NCBI RefSeq assembly: GCF_047314965.1
Contig: NZ_JBLBVK010000049.1
Coordinates: 1-64,000, forward strand
DNA from: JAVJUV01 sp047314965
Lineage (GTDB): Bacteria > Pseudomonadota > Alphaproteobacteria > Rhodobacterales > Rhodobacteraceae
DNA: 64,000 bases
Direction of reading: 5' to 3'
Shown: one piece after another, positions 34,080-43,502 of the stretch
Layout of the letters: the number at the start of each line of letters is the position of its first letter
Position numbering within the stretch: position 1 is the first letter of the stretch
Position numbers and translations under genes: made by a program
The notes under the pieces: model-generated
What the model saw: only the letters and a program-made list of their open reading frames with translations
Told to the model about the DNA's origin: nothing
Database searches by the model: none

Positions 34080-34409
34080 ATGAAAGACGCGATGAATATC
34101 GCACGGCAGCGCCGCCAGGATCATGTCGATGCGATCGCACAGCTTGAGAACGAGATCGAAGCGCTTCACGAAAAGATCGGCGAACTGGATTCGTTTCTCG
34201 ACTTCGGCGAAGCACTGATCAACGGCAGTCTTGACGAAGAGGACGACGAAGCCCCGGAAGCTCCGATTTCTGCGTCAGCGCCCGTTCGCAACACTTCCGA
34301 ACTTCGGAGCGTGCTCCCGGTAGACGACTGGCACTCTGCCGAGACGGATGACGGGGAAGACGCCACCGAGCAATCGATCGCACGCGTCCTGTCGGCCCGT
34401 CACGGCTGA
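34080..34409 (+). CDS. Small coiled-coil protein, unknown function
   Basis: A 109-residue acidic protein. The N-terminal half is a predicted helix/coiled coil (QRRQDHVDAIAQLENEIEAL to about residue 40). The middle is Asp/Glu-rich and low complexity, and the end is helical (EQSIARVLSARHG). I recognise no family. The ATG at 34080 follows GGGAG at suitable spacing; a GTG at 34053 would add nine residues. It lies 210 bases before the antiporter gene, so co-transcription is uncertain. Confidence 0.6.
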   Translation: MKDAMNIARQRRQDHVDAIAQLENEIEALHEKIGELDSFLDFGEALINGSLDEEDDEAPEAPISASAPVRNTSELRSVLPVDDWHSAETDDGEDATEQSIARVLSARHG

Positions 34410-34619
34410 ACCGACGATTCCATGTTTTTGCCGGCGCCTGAGATTCGGTTCCGGGCGTCGGGCGCCGCACCAAAGAGCGCGACCGGAAAACTCCGCGATT
34501 CCTGATTTCATCTGAACTTCAGGTTTCTGCTAGAATGCCTCAGATCGACACCTGACACCTGCCCTTGACCTTTTGGTCGCAGCTTCCAAGCATGACGAAA
34601 CGCATGGGGGTGCCGCGAC

Positions 34620-36512
34620 ATGACAGATTTCCTGCTACTTGCCTTCATTTTCCTGATTGCCGGGGTCGTCTCGGTGCCGATTGCCACGCGACTGGGGCTG
34701 GGGTCGGTGCTTGGCTACCTGATAGCGGGTATCGTCATAAGTCCGATCCTTGCTCTGCTTCACGTCGATGTCGTCTCGATCCAGCATTTTGCCGAATTCG
34801 GCGTCGTGATGATGCTGTTCCTTGTCGGACTGGAACTGGAGCCGAAGCACCTGTGGTCCATGCGCGGTCAGCTTCTGGGGATGGGCGGTGGTCAGGTCGC
34901 CCTGACGACACTTGCGGTCATGGGAGCCGCGATGGTCCTCGGACAGAGCTGGAGCATTTCACTTGCCATAGGTCTTGTGCTTGCCCTGTCGTCAACCGCG
35001 ATCGTGCTGCAGACGCTGAACGAGAAGGGACTGATGAAGAGCGATGGCGGGCAATCGAGCTTTTCGATTCTTCTGACGCAAGACATCGCGGTCATCCCCA
35101 TCCTTGCGCTTGTGCCATTGCTGGCCATGCCGGAATTGATCGAGGCGGCGGGCCATGGTGCCGAGGCCGCGCATGGCGCCGGCGATGGTCATGGTGCCTC
35201 TCTCAGCCTCGTCGACGGTCTCAATGGCTGGCAAACGGCTCTTATCACCCTCGCGGCCATTGCCGCGGTGGTTCTGGGCGGAAGCTTCCTGACACGGCCC
35301 ATCTTTCGGTTCATCTCGGTTGCGGGATTGCGCGAGTTGTTTACCGCGACCGCTCTCATGATGGTCGTCGGCATCGCGTTGCTGATGTCGCTTGTCGGCC
35401 TGTCGCCCGCGTTGGGCACATTTCTTGCCGGTGTCGTGCTGGCCAACAGCGAGTACAGGCACGAACTGGAATCCGACATAGATCCGTTCCGCGGACTGCT
35501 CCTGGGCCTGTTCTTCATGACGGTCGGCGCCGGCATAGATTTTGCCCTGCTTTGGTCCAGCCTGTTCGTGACGCTTGCCCTGACGCTGGGCCTGATTGCT
35601 CTGAAGGGCGCTGTTCTTTTCCTGCTGGGAACGGTCTTTGGACTGAGAGGTACCGACCGCTGGCTTTTGACACTCGGACTGGCTCAGGCCGGCGAATTCG
35701 GATTCGTGCTGTTGTCGTTCACTGTCGCGAATTCCGTGATGCCATCTTCGGTGGCGGATCAACTCTTGCTCGTTATTGCGCTGTCCATGTTGCTGACGCC
35801 CCTCCTGTTCATCCTGTACGACCGCGTGGTTGCCCCGAAATTCGCAAAGGGCGAGTCCCGCGAGGCCGACGAGATCGACGAAAAAGGTCATGTCATCATC
35901 GCAGGATATGGCCGGGTCGGCACGGTCATCGACAGGATGCTCCTGGCGGCCGGATACAAGACGACGGTCATCGATTACTCGTCGGCCCAGATCGATGCTT
36001 TGCGAAAGTTCGACGCCAGGGTCTACTACGGCGACGCGACCCGGCCCGACCTGCTGCATGCGGCAGGGATCGAGTCGGCCAATGTCCTCGTGATCGCCAT
36101 CGACGATGAGCACAAGATCACGGAACTGGCGGAATACGCCATTCGGACCTACCCGCATCTGCACGTAGTCGCGCGGGCAAGGACACGGCACCACGTGTAT
36201 CACCTGTGGGCCGTGGGGTGCCGGGACATCATTCGAGAAACCTATGATTCCTCGCTGCGCATGGGACGGTCGGTCTTCGAGACGCTGGGCATCCCGCGCG
36301 ATGCCGCGGACGAGATGACCGAGGCATTCAACAGGATGGACCGGAAAGCGATGATCGAGGTCGCTGACGTTTTCGACCTGAACATTCCACCTTTGGAAAA
36401 CGAGGCCTATATCGCCGCCGTCAAGGAAATCCGAGGCCCCTGGCAGGAAGAACTGGGCCGCGAGATGCAATCAATTCGCGATCGCTTCGAACCTGCGTCC
36501 GACGAAAGCTGA
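34620..36512 (+). CDS. CPA2-family K+(Na+)/H+ antiporter, KefB/KefC-like
   Basis: A 630-residue inner-membrane antiporter. About twelve membrane helices (residues 1-390) hold the CPA2 hallmarks FAEFGVVMMLFLVGLELEP and LLTQDIAVIP. A KTN/RCK domain follows (VIIAGYGRVGTVIDRMLLAAG, near 423-445), with a conserved downstream region typical of Kef. An unusual His/Gly/Ala-rich loop (residues about 178-192, GHGAEAAHGAGDGHG) interrupts the membrane domain. It probably takes part in potassium efflux and pH control. The stop abuts that of the converging accA gene. Confidence 0.9.
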   Translation: MTDFLLLAFIFLIAGVVSVPIATRLGLGSVLGYLIAGIVISPILALLHVDVVSIQHFAEFGVVMMLFLVGLELEPKHLWSMRGQLLGMGGGQVALTTLAVMGAAMVLGQSWSISLAIGLVLALSSTAIVLQTLNEKGLMKSDGGQSSFSILLTQDIAVIPILALVPLLAMPELIEAAGHGAEAAHGAGDGHGASLSLVDGLNGWQTALITLAAIAAVVLGGSFLTRPIFRFISVAGLRELFTATALMMVVGIALLMSLVGLSPALGTFLAGVVLANSEYRHELESDIDPFRGLLLGLFFMTVGAGIDFALLWSSLFVTLALTLGLIALKGAVLFLLGTVFGLRGTDRWLLTLGLAQAGEFGFVLLSFTVANSVMPSSVADQLLLVIALSMLLTPLLFILYDRVVAPKFAKGESREADEIDEKGHVIIAGYGRVGTVIDRMLLAAGYKTTVIDYSSAQIDALRKFDARVYYGDATRPDLLHAAGIESANVLVIAIDDEHKITELAEYAIRTYPHLHVVARARTRHHVYHLWAVGCRDIIRETYDSSLRMGRSVFETLGIPRDAADEMTEAFNRMDRKAMIEVADVFDLNIPPLENEAYIAAVKEIRGPWQEELGREMQSIRDRFEPASDES

Positions 36513-37475
36513 TCAGGCGGCCAGTCCCTTGGAGCCCATGTTCAGGAACTTCTTGCGACGTTCCCGGATCAAGTCGGCGCGAGACAGGCCCGCGAGCTTG
36601 GACACCATGTCGTCTATCGCGACACCGACCGCCTTGATGGTCGCATTCCTGTCGCGTTGCGCCCCACCCTCGGGTTCCGCGATGATCCGGTCGATCACGC
36701 CCAGTTTGTGAAGATCCTGAGCCGTCAGGCGCAGAGCTTCGGCCGCCTCGCGCATCTTCTCGGCGTCCTTCCACAGGATCGACGCGCAGCCTTCCGGGGA
36801 GATCACGGAGTAGATCGAATGCTCCAGCATCGCGACGCGGTTTGCAGTCGCGAAAGCCACGGCCCCACCCGATCCGCCCTCGCCGATCACGACGCTGACG
36901 AGCGGCACACCGACCTTGAGGCATTTCTCGGTCGATCGGGCGATGGCCTCGGACTGGCCGCGCTCTTCGGCGCCTTTGCCGGGGTAGGCTCCGGGCGTGT
37001 CGATCAGGGTGATGATCGGCACATTGAAGCGGTCAGCCAGATCCATCAGGCGGATGGCCTTTCGATAGCCTTCGGGCCGGGCCATTCCGAAGTTCCGCTC
37101 GATACGGGACTGCGTGTCCTGTCCCTTCTCGTGTCCGATGACCATGACGGCGCGATCGTTCAGCCGCGCGAGGCCACCCATAACAGCGTGGTCGTCAGCA
37201 AAGTTCCTGTCACCGGCCAAGGGCGTGTATTCGGTGAATAGCGCCTCGATATAATCGCGACAGTGCGGACGGTCGGGATGGCGGGCGACCTGGCATTTCC
37301 GCCAGGGCGTCAGGTCCTTGTAGAGGTCCTTCAGAATCTGCTGGGCTTTCTTGTCCAGCGCCTTGGCCTCTTTCTCGACGTCCATCTCGGAATTGGCCCG
37401 CGCCATGGCGCGAAGTTCTTCGGCCTTGCCTTCGATTTCCGCCAGCGGCTTTTCGAACTCGAGGTAATTCTGCAT
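36513..37475 (-). CDS. accA: Acetyl-CoA carboxylase carboxyltransferase, alpha subunit
   Basis: A 320-residue alpha chain of the carboxyltransferase that makes malonyl-CoA for fatty acid synthesis. It begins MQNYLEFEKPLAEIEGKAEEL, has the conserved RIERNFGMARPEGYRKAIRL and the acyl-CoA-binding IGEGGSGGAVAFA, and ends with a basic helix. Length and motif order are normal. It is a single gene between converging neighbours. Confidence 0.96.
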   Translation of the reverse strand: MQNYLEFEKPLAEIEGKAEELRAMARANSEMDVEKEAKALDKKAQQILKDLYKDLTPWRKCQVARHPDRPHCRDYIEALFTEYTPLAGDRNFADDHAVMGGLARLNDRAVMVIGHEKGQDTQSRIERNFGMARPEGYRKAIRLMDLADRFNVPIITLIDTPGAYPGKGAEERGQSEAIARSTEKCLKVGVPLVSVVIGEGGSGGAVAFATANRVAMLEHSIYSVISPEGCASILWKDAEKMREAAEALRLTAQDLHKLGVIDRIIAEPEGGAQRDRNATIKAVGVAIDDMVSKLAGLSRADLIRERRKKFLNMGSKGLAA

Positions 37476-37532
37476 CTCTGTCCCTTCGGATCGTGCCGTC
37501 TATATGGCCTGCCCGGGCCACGGCTGCAAGAA

Positions 37533-38381
37533 TCAGACCACGCGGGCAGTGTAAAGGTTAAGAAGCGCGGGAATGCGCACTGCGTTCCCGTCTTGGTATT
37601 GTTCGAGGTCGCGGGCGATATCGTCGCGGATCGCCGCCGCGTCCTCGGGCGATGCCTGATATAGCCGGACCACCCGGGCCGCGGGGCCAATGACGAGGAC
37701 AAGTTCGGCAGCCTTTTGCGGCGAGGCTTCGATCGGCAGGTGGACGGTGACTTCCTCGCAGGCCACGTCGGCCAGTCCCGCCGCACGCAACTGCCGGATG
37801 GACCAGTCGACATCGGCCATGCCCATGGGGCCCGGCGAGTTCGGCTCTCCTTTCGGCACTTCACCAAGGCGGGCGGACGCGATCCGCGCCGGATCGCGCC
37901 AATACGGGTTGCGCGCGACGGGGGCCCATGTCGCGAAGGTCATCCGCCCCCCTGGCCGCAGAGCCTTGGCGATGTTGGCGAAAGCCCGCGGAGGGTTTCC
38001 GAAGAACATGACCCCAAACCGTGAAATGGCTGCATCAAAACCGGCGCCACTCCAATCAGCAGCCTCTGCATCGGCAAGCTGGGTGGAAAACCAGGGCGCA
38101 TGCCGCAACCGCTCGGCTGCGCGCGCCAGCATCGGACCGGAGATATCGGCAGCCAACCCTCGTCCTCCTTCTCCAATGATCCCGGCCGCAGCCACGGACA
38201 AGGCGCCGGTGCCACATCCGATATCCATCACCGCGTCACCGGACTTCAGACCGGCACGCTGCAAGACCGCGTCAAGGACCTCGGACAACAGTGCATCCTG
38301 CTCGGCCTCAAAGGTAACCCAGCTTTGTCCAGAGGGGCCCGACCAGAATTGTTCCTCGTCGGAGTTCAGAACCTTGTCCAT
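37533..38381 (-). CDS. Class I SAM-dependent methyltransferase
   Basis: A 282-residue cytosolic methyltransferase. Motif I is VMDIGCGTGALSVAAAG (near 53-69), with later acidic and DAAISRFGVMFF motifs. The substrate is unknown. I start at MDKVLNSDEE (38381); an upstream frame continues to 38444 without similarity. It lies just downstream of the amylosucrase gene on the same strand (22-base gap). Confidence 0.85.
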   Translation of the reverse strand: MDKVLNSDEEQFWSGPSGQSWVTFEAEQDALLSEVLDAVLQRAGLKSGDAVMDIGCGTGALSVAAAGIIGEGGRGLAADISGPMLARAAERLRHAPWFSTQLADAEAADWSGAGFDAAISRFGVMFFGNPPRAFANIAKALRPGGRMTFATWAPVARNPYWRDPARIASARLGEVPKGEPNSPGPMGMADVDWSIRQLRAAGLADVACEEVTVHLPIEASPQKAAELVLVIGPAARVVRLYQASPEDAAAIRDDIARDLEQYQDGNAVRIPALLNLYTARVV

Positions 38382-38403
38382 CACCCGTCTCGCTTTCCTC
38401 GAC

Positions 38404-40290
38404 CTACCGCAACCATACCCGCCCATAGGCAGCAAGCACGACATTTCCGTCCTTCAGCTTGGCGGGGTGGTCGGAAAGTGCATCATGGAACGAGCTTATT
38501 CCCTCGGCGAGCGCCCATTCGCCGGGAACCTCGACAGTCGTTTCGGTGAAATTGAACAGACAGAGAAGAGACCCCGTGGGCGCCTCGTGTACGAGCGCGA
38601 AAACGCCCTTGGCCGGCGACTCGGGCACACGGATCACATAACCGGCGTGCAACTCGGGCGTTGCCTTTCGCCGGGCCATTGCATGACGTACACCATGCCA
38701 GACGCGCGCCTCGGGCGAGCCGTCATTGCCTTGTCGAACGCGCTCGACAGTGTCCCAGTCCATGCGTGGCCGGTGAAGCCAACGGCTGTCATGGGCGTGG
38801 TCCGGATCTTCGACATAGCCGTAGTCGTTCAGCATGGCGATCTCATCGCCCATGTAGATCAGCGGCACCCCTCCGTAGGCCGCGATCAGGACGTGCCCCA
38901 TAACTATCCGTTCCACGGCATTGTCGGTTGCCGCTGCATCCCCATCGGCGAGCGCTATTTCCAGGCCCGCGAGCGATGCAAAACTGCCAGATATCCGCTT
39001 GTCGCCGGTCTCGGGATTCACGCCAAAGAGGGCCCCGCGCGAAAAGCTGCCGGGGAACACACCTTCGTAAAAATCGCTCAGGAAGCTCCTGTGCCCCGGT
39101 CCGGTCACACCAACCGCCTCGGCGTCCTGCTCCGTTATCGCCCAGCCGATATCGTCGTGGCAGCGGATATAGGTCGCATAGGTCGCATTCCGTAGAACGG
39201 AAGGAAAATGCGTCCGCAAGACATGAGACATGAGGGCCGTGTCGCGAGCCGCCAGCGCAGACCAGAACTGGACCATCAGCGAGTTATGATAGGCGAGGTT
39301 GCCTTCCTTGCCGTCATGCGCGCCGCGTCCGAGATAGGGCAGCATCTCTTGCGGGCTTACGATGGCCTCCTCCAGGTGGATGACCGCCGGACAGACGATA
39401 TGGCACGCGGCCCGGAGGGCCTGCAGGATCATGTGGACCTCCGGCTCGGACTGACAGCGCGTGCCCATGCGCTTCCACATGAATGCGACTGCATCGAGCC
39501 GAAGGACATCGACGCCCTTGTTGGCCAGGTAGAACATGATGTCGACGATTTCGAGGAAGACCTGGGGGTTGGCCCAGTTGAGGTCCCACTGGTGGGTATT
39601 GAACGTGGTCCAAACCCATTTCTGCAGTGTCTCGTCAAAGGTGAAACTGCCTGGTGAGGTGTCGGGAAAAATCTCTACCAGTGTCTTCTCGTAGGCGTCC
39701 GGAAGAGTCCGGTCGCCATAGATCAGGTAATAGTCCTGCTTGACCGTATCGCCACCTCTCGCGGCCTTGGCCCAGTCATGCTCACGCGCCGTGTGGTTCA
39801 GCACCATATCCACGCAGAGCGAGATACCGCGATTGCGCAGAGCCTTCGCAACCTTCTCGAAGTCCCGCATGGTGCCATAGGCCGGGTTGATGGCCCGGTA
39901 ATCCATCACCGAATACCCGCCATCCGAGTCTCCCGGCCGCGGTTTCAGGCAAGGCATGAAGTGGACGTAGTTCGCGCCGATCTCTTCCAGATAGTCGAGC
40001 TTCGAAAGCACGCCGGAGAGATCGCCGGCAAACCGGTCGATGTAGAAGACGTAGCCCACCATGTCGGGGCGTTGAAACCAGTCGGGTTCGAGGTCGCGCT
40101 TCAGGTCGAGCCACTTGAGGTCTCGCGGCCGGCGTGACCAGGCGGCGCGCATGGTGTCTTCGAGACGGTTCCGGAACTCCACATAGTCCGGATGACGTCC
40201 GTAAAGGCGCTCGAGCATGTCGAAAAGATCTCTTCGGCTCCGTTCGAACCGAAGTTCAAAAAGCTTGGAGTCGAAGGCGTTCATTGCCAT
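38404..40290 (-). CDS. Amylosucrase-like GH13 enzyme
   Basis: A 628-residue GH13 alpha-amylase-family protein closest in pattern to amylosucrase/sucrose-active GH13_4 enzymes, which build alpha-glucan or isomerise sucrose. The catalytic nucleophile is D266 (DVLRLDAVAF), the acid/base is E308 (HLEEAIV), and the transition-state stabiliser block is CHDDIGW (378-384). DGGYSVMDYRAINPAYGT and VDMVLNHT are the other GH13 regions. GAGGA precedes the ATG at 40290; a longer frame to 40341 is less likely. No signal peptide is visible, so it is probably intracellular. Confidence 0.85.
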   Translation of the reverse strand: MAMNAFDSKLFELRFERSRRDLFDMLERLYGRHPDYVEFRNRLEDTMRAAWSRRPRDLKWLDLKRDLEPDWFQRPDMVGYVFYIDRFAGDLSGVLSKLDYLEEIGANYVHFMPCLKPRPGDSDGGYSVMDYRAINPAYGTMRDFEKVAKALRNRGISLCVDMVLNHTAREHDWAKAARGGDTVKQDYYLIYGDRTLPDAYEKTLVEIFPDTSPGSFTFDETLQKWVWTTFNTHQWDLNWANPQVFLEIVDIMFYLANKGVDVLRLDAVAFMWKRMGTRCQSEPEVHMILQALRAACHIVCPAVIHLEEAIVSPQEMLPYLGRGAHDGKEGNLAYHNSLMVQFWSALAARDTALMSHVLRTHFPSVLRNATYATYIRCHDDIGWAITEQDAEAVGVTGPGHRSFLSDFYEGVFPGSFSRGALFGVNPETGDKRISGSFASLAGLEIALADGDAAATDNAVERIVMGHVLIAAYGGVPLIYMGDEIAMLNDYGYVEDPDHAHDSRWLHRPRMDWDTVERVRQGNDGSPEARVWHGVRHAMARRKATPELHAGYVIRVPESPAKGVFALVHEAPTGSLLCLFNFTETTVEVPGEWALAEGISSFHDALSDHPAKLKDGNVVLAAYGRVWLR

Positions 40291-40358
40291 TCGGTAATCC
40301 TCGGGATGCGACGACCGGTCAGGTATCGGATCGTTCTGCAACTGTCCATTGTCCGAGC

Positions 40359-40700
40359 ATGTTGCGAACCCTTTGGCATAAGAACAAGCTGTCCGTTCTG
40401 ATCTTCACGGGCGCTTGCGTTGTCGCGCTGTTCTTCGCGGTCCGATTGCTGCTTTTCACGATCTACTGGTCCGACCCGGAGCGACGCGACGCCGTGATCG
40501 AAGGCTGGCAGACGCCGGGATATGTGGCGATGTCCTGGAAGGTGCCGCGCCCTGTCATCGCCGACGCCCTTGGTCTTGAAGAGGGGGAGCGCGCGCGGGT
40601 GAGCCTGGACGATCTAGCCCGCGAGCGAGGCGTGCCGACGGCGGAACTCATAGAAGTTCTGGAAGCCGCGATCGCAGACTTCAGGGACAAAGAGCCTTGA
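40359..40700 (+). CDS. Small single-helix membrane protein, unknown function
   Basis: A 113-residue protein: a membrane helix near residues 12-34 (VLIFTGACVVALFFAVRLLLF), then a soluble tail with TPGYVAMSWKVPRPVIADALGL and a helical end. The tail resembles a helix-turn-helix-like fold, but I cannot assign it. The ATG at 40359 follows the divergent amylosucrase gene. Its TGA overlaps the TTG start of the DedA gene, suggesting coupling. Confidence 0.65.
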   Translation: MLRTLWHKNKLSVLIFTGACVVALFFAVRLLLFTIYWSDPERRDAVIEGWQTPGYVAMSWKVPRPVIADALGLEEGERARVSLDDLARERGVPTAELIEVLEAAIADFRDKEP

Positions 40701-41296
40701 CCGAGACGCTGCTTGCACTGGTGGCCGACTATGGGACCGTGGCGCTGATGCTGACCACGTTCCTGAGCTGCCTGGCCCTGCCCGTGCCGGCGTCGCTTGC
40801 GATGCTGGCGGCTGGAGGCTTTGTCGCGGCCGGTGATTTGTCGGGGCCGCTGGTTGCCGCGGCGGCCTTCGGCGGCGCCGTACTGGGCGATCAGGTCGGG
40901 TACGGCGCGGGCAGGTTCGGGTCTGGTCTGGTGAACCGTATGGCGCAACGGCCCGGGCGAGGCGCCGCCCTGCGGACGGCATCACAGGAACTGAATGCCA
41001 AGGGCGCGCATCTGGTGTTCTACAGCCGGTGGCTGGTCAGTCCACTTGGGCCTTATGTGAACTTTGCGGCCGGCGCGATGGGACTTCACTGGCCCCGGTT
41101 CCTGCTTGCGGATATCGCGGGGGAAGCCGTCTGGGTTCTGATCTACGTGGGTCTGGGCATCCTGTTCGCGGGGAATATCACGCTCCTCGCAGACATCCTT
41201 GGCAGCCTTTCCGGACTTCTGGCAGCGCTGGCTGTGGCGCTTGGTGCTGGGTTATGGCTGCGCCGCTCCGCCCGCCAGCACCGCAAGGAACCCTGA
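40697..41296 (+). CDS. DedA/SNARE-associated family membrane protein
   Basis: A 199-residue inner-membrane protein of the DedA family (undecaprenyl-phosphate/lipid translocation in characterised members). It has several hydrophobic helices with LSCLALPVPASLAMLAAGG, GGAVLGDQVGYGAGRFG and LVFYSRWLVSPLGPYVNFAAG, the DedA signature arginine/proline region. The start is a TTG overlapping the preceding stop codon. The function here is not determined. Confidence 0.88.
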   Translation: MTETLLALVADYGTVALMLTTFLSCLALPVPASLAMLAAGGFVAAGDLSGPLVAAAAFGGAVLGDQVGYGAGRFGSGLVNRMAQRPGRGAALRTASQELNAKGAHLVFYSRWLVSPLGPYVNFAAGAMGLHWPRFLLADIAGEAVWVLIYVGLGILFAGNITLLADILGSLSGLLAALAVALGAGLWLRRSARQHRKEP

Positions 41297-41297
41297 G

Positions 41298-41903
41298 CTA
41301 CCACAAGCGGTCCTGAGCCCGCTCCTCGTATCGATCGTCGTATGCGGCGCCGCCATGGCGCCCGCCGGACCCTTCGGCGATCAGGTCGCCCGATGTGGGA
41401 ACCTCGGCGGACCGGTCTCCTTCGCGCCAGAGATCAGAGCGCAGGATGGCCTTGGAGCACTGGACATAGATCTCCGAGACGGTCACGAGGATCGCGGTGG
41501 CGGGATGCATTCCCTTGTTCTCGAACGAGGTGATCATATCGGGATCGGTCGTCAGTTTGGCGCGCCCGTTCACACGTACCACCGATGTCGCGCCGGGCAC
41601 CATGAACATCAGCGATATGCGCCCGTCGCGCACGATGTTCCGCAGGGTGTCCAGACGGTTGTTCCCCCGCCAATCCGGAATTGCGAGGGTAACCGGATCT
41701 ACGATCCGGGCAACAGGTCCGATGTCGCCTCGCGGCGAGCCGTCGGTGCCCTCGGGACCCACCGTCGACAGGATGACGAAGCGCGACGCCTGGATCCAGC
41801 GGGCGTGCTCGCCTTCGAGGCGGGTCACGACCTTGGAAAGCGAGGCGGGAACCGCCGGCCTGTAGAGCGTCTCGAGTTCCTCGACCGTCTCAATGAGCTT
41901 CAT
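41298..41903 (-). CDS. FMN-binding PNPOx-like flavoprotein
   Basis: A 201-residue pyridoxamine 5'-phosphate oxidase-like split-barrel protein (MSMEG_1061-type family). The FMN-binding segments ASRFVILSTVGPEGTDGSPRGD and DWRGNNRLDTLRNIV are clear. Such proteins bind FMN or F420; the substrate is unknown. It converges on the DedA gene, and its start overlaps the end of the acyltransferase gene on the same strand by 14 bases. Confidence 0.85.
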   Translation of the reverse strand: MKLIETVEELETLYRPAVPASLSKVVTRLEGEHARWIQASRFVILSTVGPEGTDGSPRGDIGPVARIVDPVTLAIPDWRGNNRLDTLRNIVRDGRISLMFMVPGATSVVRVNGRAKLTTDPDMITSFENKGMHPATAILVTVSEIYVQCSKAILRSDLWREGDRSAEVPTSGDLIAEGSGGRHGGAAYDDRYEERAQDRLW

Positions 41904-42618
41904 TCATCTGCTCCCTCGCCTCGGCGATAAGCTTGTCGGACGCGGTTTCCACGGCGTCCTCCAGGCGAGCCATGAATGCCTTGATCTCAAGTCCCGTTTC
42001 GATTGGCTCGAGAAATTCGACGACACAAACACCCGGTTTCCGCAGGAAACCGCGCTTTGGCCAAAAGCAGCCAACATTGGCGGCAACCGGCACACAGGGC
42101 TGTCCGAGTTGCTGGTAAAGCGCGGCGGTTCCGACCTTGTAGGGCTTCTTGTCGCCGGGCGCGACGCGCGTTCCCTGCGGATAGATGACCAACTGGCCAG
42201 GGTCAGCGCTTCCGCGTTCGACAGCTTGCTTCATTTTTGCGATCGCGGCGCCGCGCTTGCCACGATCAACGGGCACGCAGCCGATCCGCAAAGCGTACTG
42301 GCCGAGGATCGGGGCATACATCAGCTCGCGCTTCATGATGAACTTTGCGCGCGGGACCGCGTGATAGATCAGGATGATGTCAAAGAACGACTGGTGTTTG
42401 GCCGCGATCATGACCTCGCCACTTGGCGGCGTTCCGCGCACCTCCGCCCGAAGCCCGACCATCCAGCGCGCCGCCCAGATCACGTAGGCGCACCATGCGT
42501 CGCAGGCCTTGTGCGCCCAGTCCCGACTGAGGAGTGCGGGAATGAAGAACGCGATCGCGTAGACCAGCATCATCACGTAGATGGAGGCGTTGAAGACGAG
42601 TGACCGGACAAGTTGCAT
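41890..42618 (-). CDS. 1-acyl-sn-glycerol-3-phosphate acyltransferase-like protein
   Basis: A 242-residue PlsC-family phospholipid acyltransferase. An N-terminal membrane segment (VMMLVYAIAFFIPALL) is followed by the acyltransferase block KHQSFFDIILIYH (HX4D) and YPQGTRVAPGDKKPYK. Downstream PVAANVGCFWPKRGF fits the family. The ATG at 42618 overlaps the ftsX stop, giving coupling ftsE-ftsX-plsC-like on the minus strand. Frames extending upstream into ftsX are not coding. Confidence 0.88.
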   Translation of the reverse strand: MQLVRSLVFNASIYVMMLVYAIAFFIPALLSRDWAHKACDAWCAYVIWAARWMVGLRAEVRGTPPSGEVMIAAKHQSFFDIILIYHAVPRAKFIMKRELMYAPILGQYALRIGCVPVDRGKRGAAIAKMKQAVERGSADPGQLVIYPQGTRVAPGDKKPYKVGTAALYQQLGQPCVPVAANVGCFWPKRGFLRKPGVCVVEFLEPIETGLEIKAFMARLEDAVETASDKLIAEAREQMNEAH

Positions 42619-43502
42619 CAAGACACCTCTTTCAGGCGACGCGCCGCTGCGACGTGGGTGGCCGCATAGGCCAGGAGTGCGGCCCCAAGTGGTACCAGAA
42701 ACGGCAAAAGCCACTGAAGACCCCGAAAACCAATGTCGCCAAGGAAGCCGGTTTCCGAGCCAGACGGCAACAGGAACACTGCGATCAGCCCGGCCAGTGC
42801 TCCCGCCGCTGCGCCGACCAGCGCGCGCGCGGTGAAGCGGCGGACGAATGCGCGAATGATCCATGCGTCCCGTGCCCCGACCAGCCTCAGTACATCGATG
42901 ATCTGGCTGTTTGCGGCCAGCGCAGATGAGGCCGCAAGCGCGATCATGGTCGCCGTCACACCAGCGATCAGGAAGAGTGCCGCAAAACCAATAACTCTGA
43001 GGCGCTTGGCCGCCTCTACAAGAGGTTCCCGCCACCGTCCGTGGTTGTCGTAGACGGCACCGGGCGCTTCGGCTGCCAGCCGCTGGCGCAGACCCTCGGC
43101 ATCAGGCCCGTCGCCCTCCTCGGTCACCTCGATCAGCACCGGAAGTCTGAGCGCGCCCAGCGGCAGGTCGTTGCCGAACCATGGAGCCAGAAGCTCTCTC
43201 TGCTCTGCGTCTTCGATCACCCGCGTCGTGGCTATCCCAGGCGTCTGCGCAAGCGCCGTCAGCACCGCGTCTGTCTGAGCCTCTCGCTGATCAGCGGGGG
43301 CCGAAATACGGATTGTAGCGGTTCCGGCCAGTTCCGCCTGCCAGCGCGCTGCGATTTCACCGGCAGCCAGCGCCAGAGCCATTGCCAGCACTGCGAGAAA
43401 GGCCATGGCCGCTGAGGACAGAATCGTCAGCATGGCTGTGAAGCCGGATGCCGGCACCACGCGTTCAGCTATGCCTTCCGGTCTTATCAACTCCCGCAGC
43501 AT
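42618..43502 (-). CDS. ftsX: Cell division protein FtsX
   Basis: A 294-residue membrane component of the FtsEX complex, which couples septum formation to peptidoglycan hydrolase activation. An N-terminal cytoplasmic stretch and first helix (AMAFLAVLAMALALAAGEIAA) are followed by a periplasmic domain and three later helices with the conserved VLRLVGARDAWIIRAF. Its ATG overlaps the ftsE stop. Confidence 0.92.
   Translation of the reverse strand: MLRELIRPEGIAERVVPASGFTAMLTILSSAAMAFLAVLAMALALAAGEIAARWQAELAGTATIRISAPADQREAQTDAVLTALAQTPGIATTRVIEDAEQRELLAPWFGNDLPLGALRLPVLIEVTEEGDGPDAEGLRQRLAAEAPGAVYDNHGRWREPLVEAAKRLRVIGFAALFLIAGVTATMIALAASSALAANSQIIDVLRLVGARDAWIIRAFVRRFTARALVGAAAGALAGLIAVFLLPSGSETGFLGDIGFRGLQWLLPFLVPLGAALLAYAATHVAAARRLKEVS

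Noticed and set aside
34432..34467. A CGGCGCC/GGCGCCG inverted repeat after the small coiled-coil gene
   Set aside because: The 22-base loop and lack of a T-run make it a weak terminator candidate, so it is not listed as a feature.
34992..36470. A 492-codon minus-strand frame under the Kef antiporter
   Set aside because: It is an antisense shadow, with His/Gln/Arg-rich low-similarity translation and no motifs.
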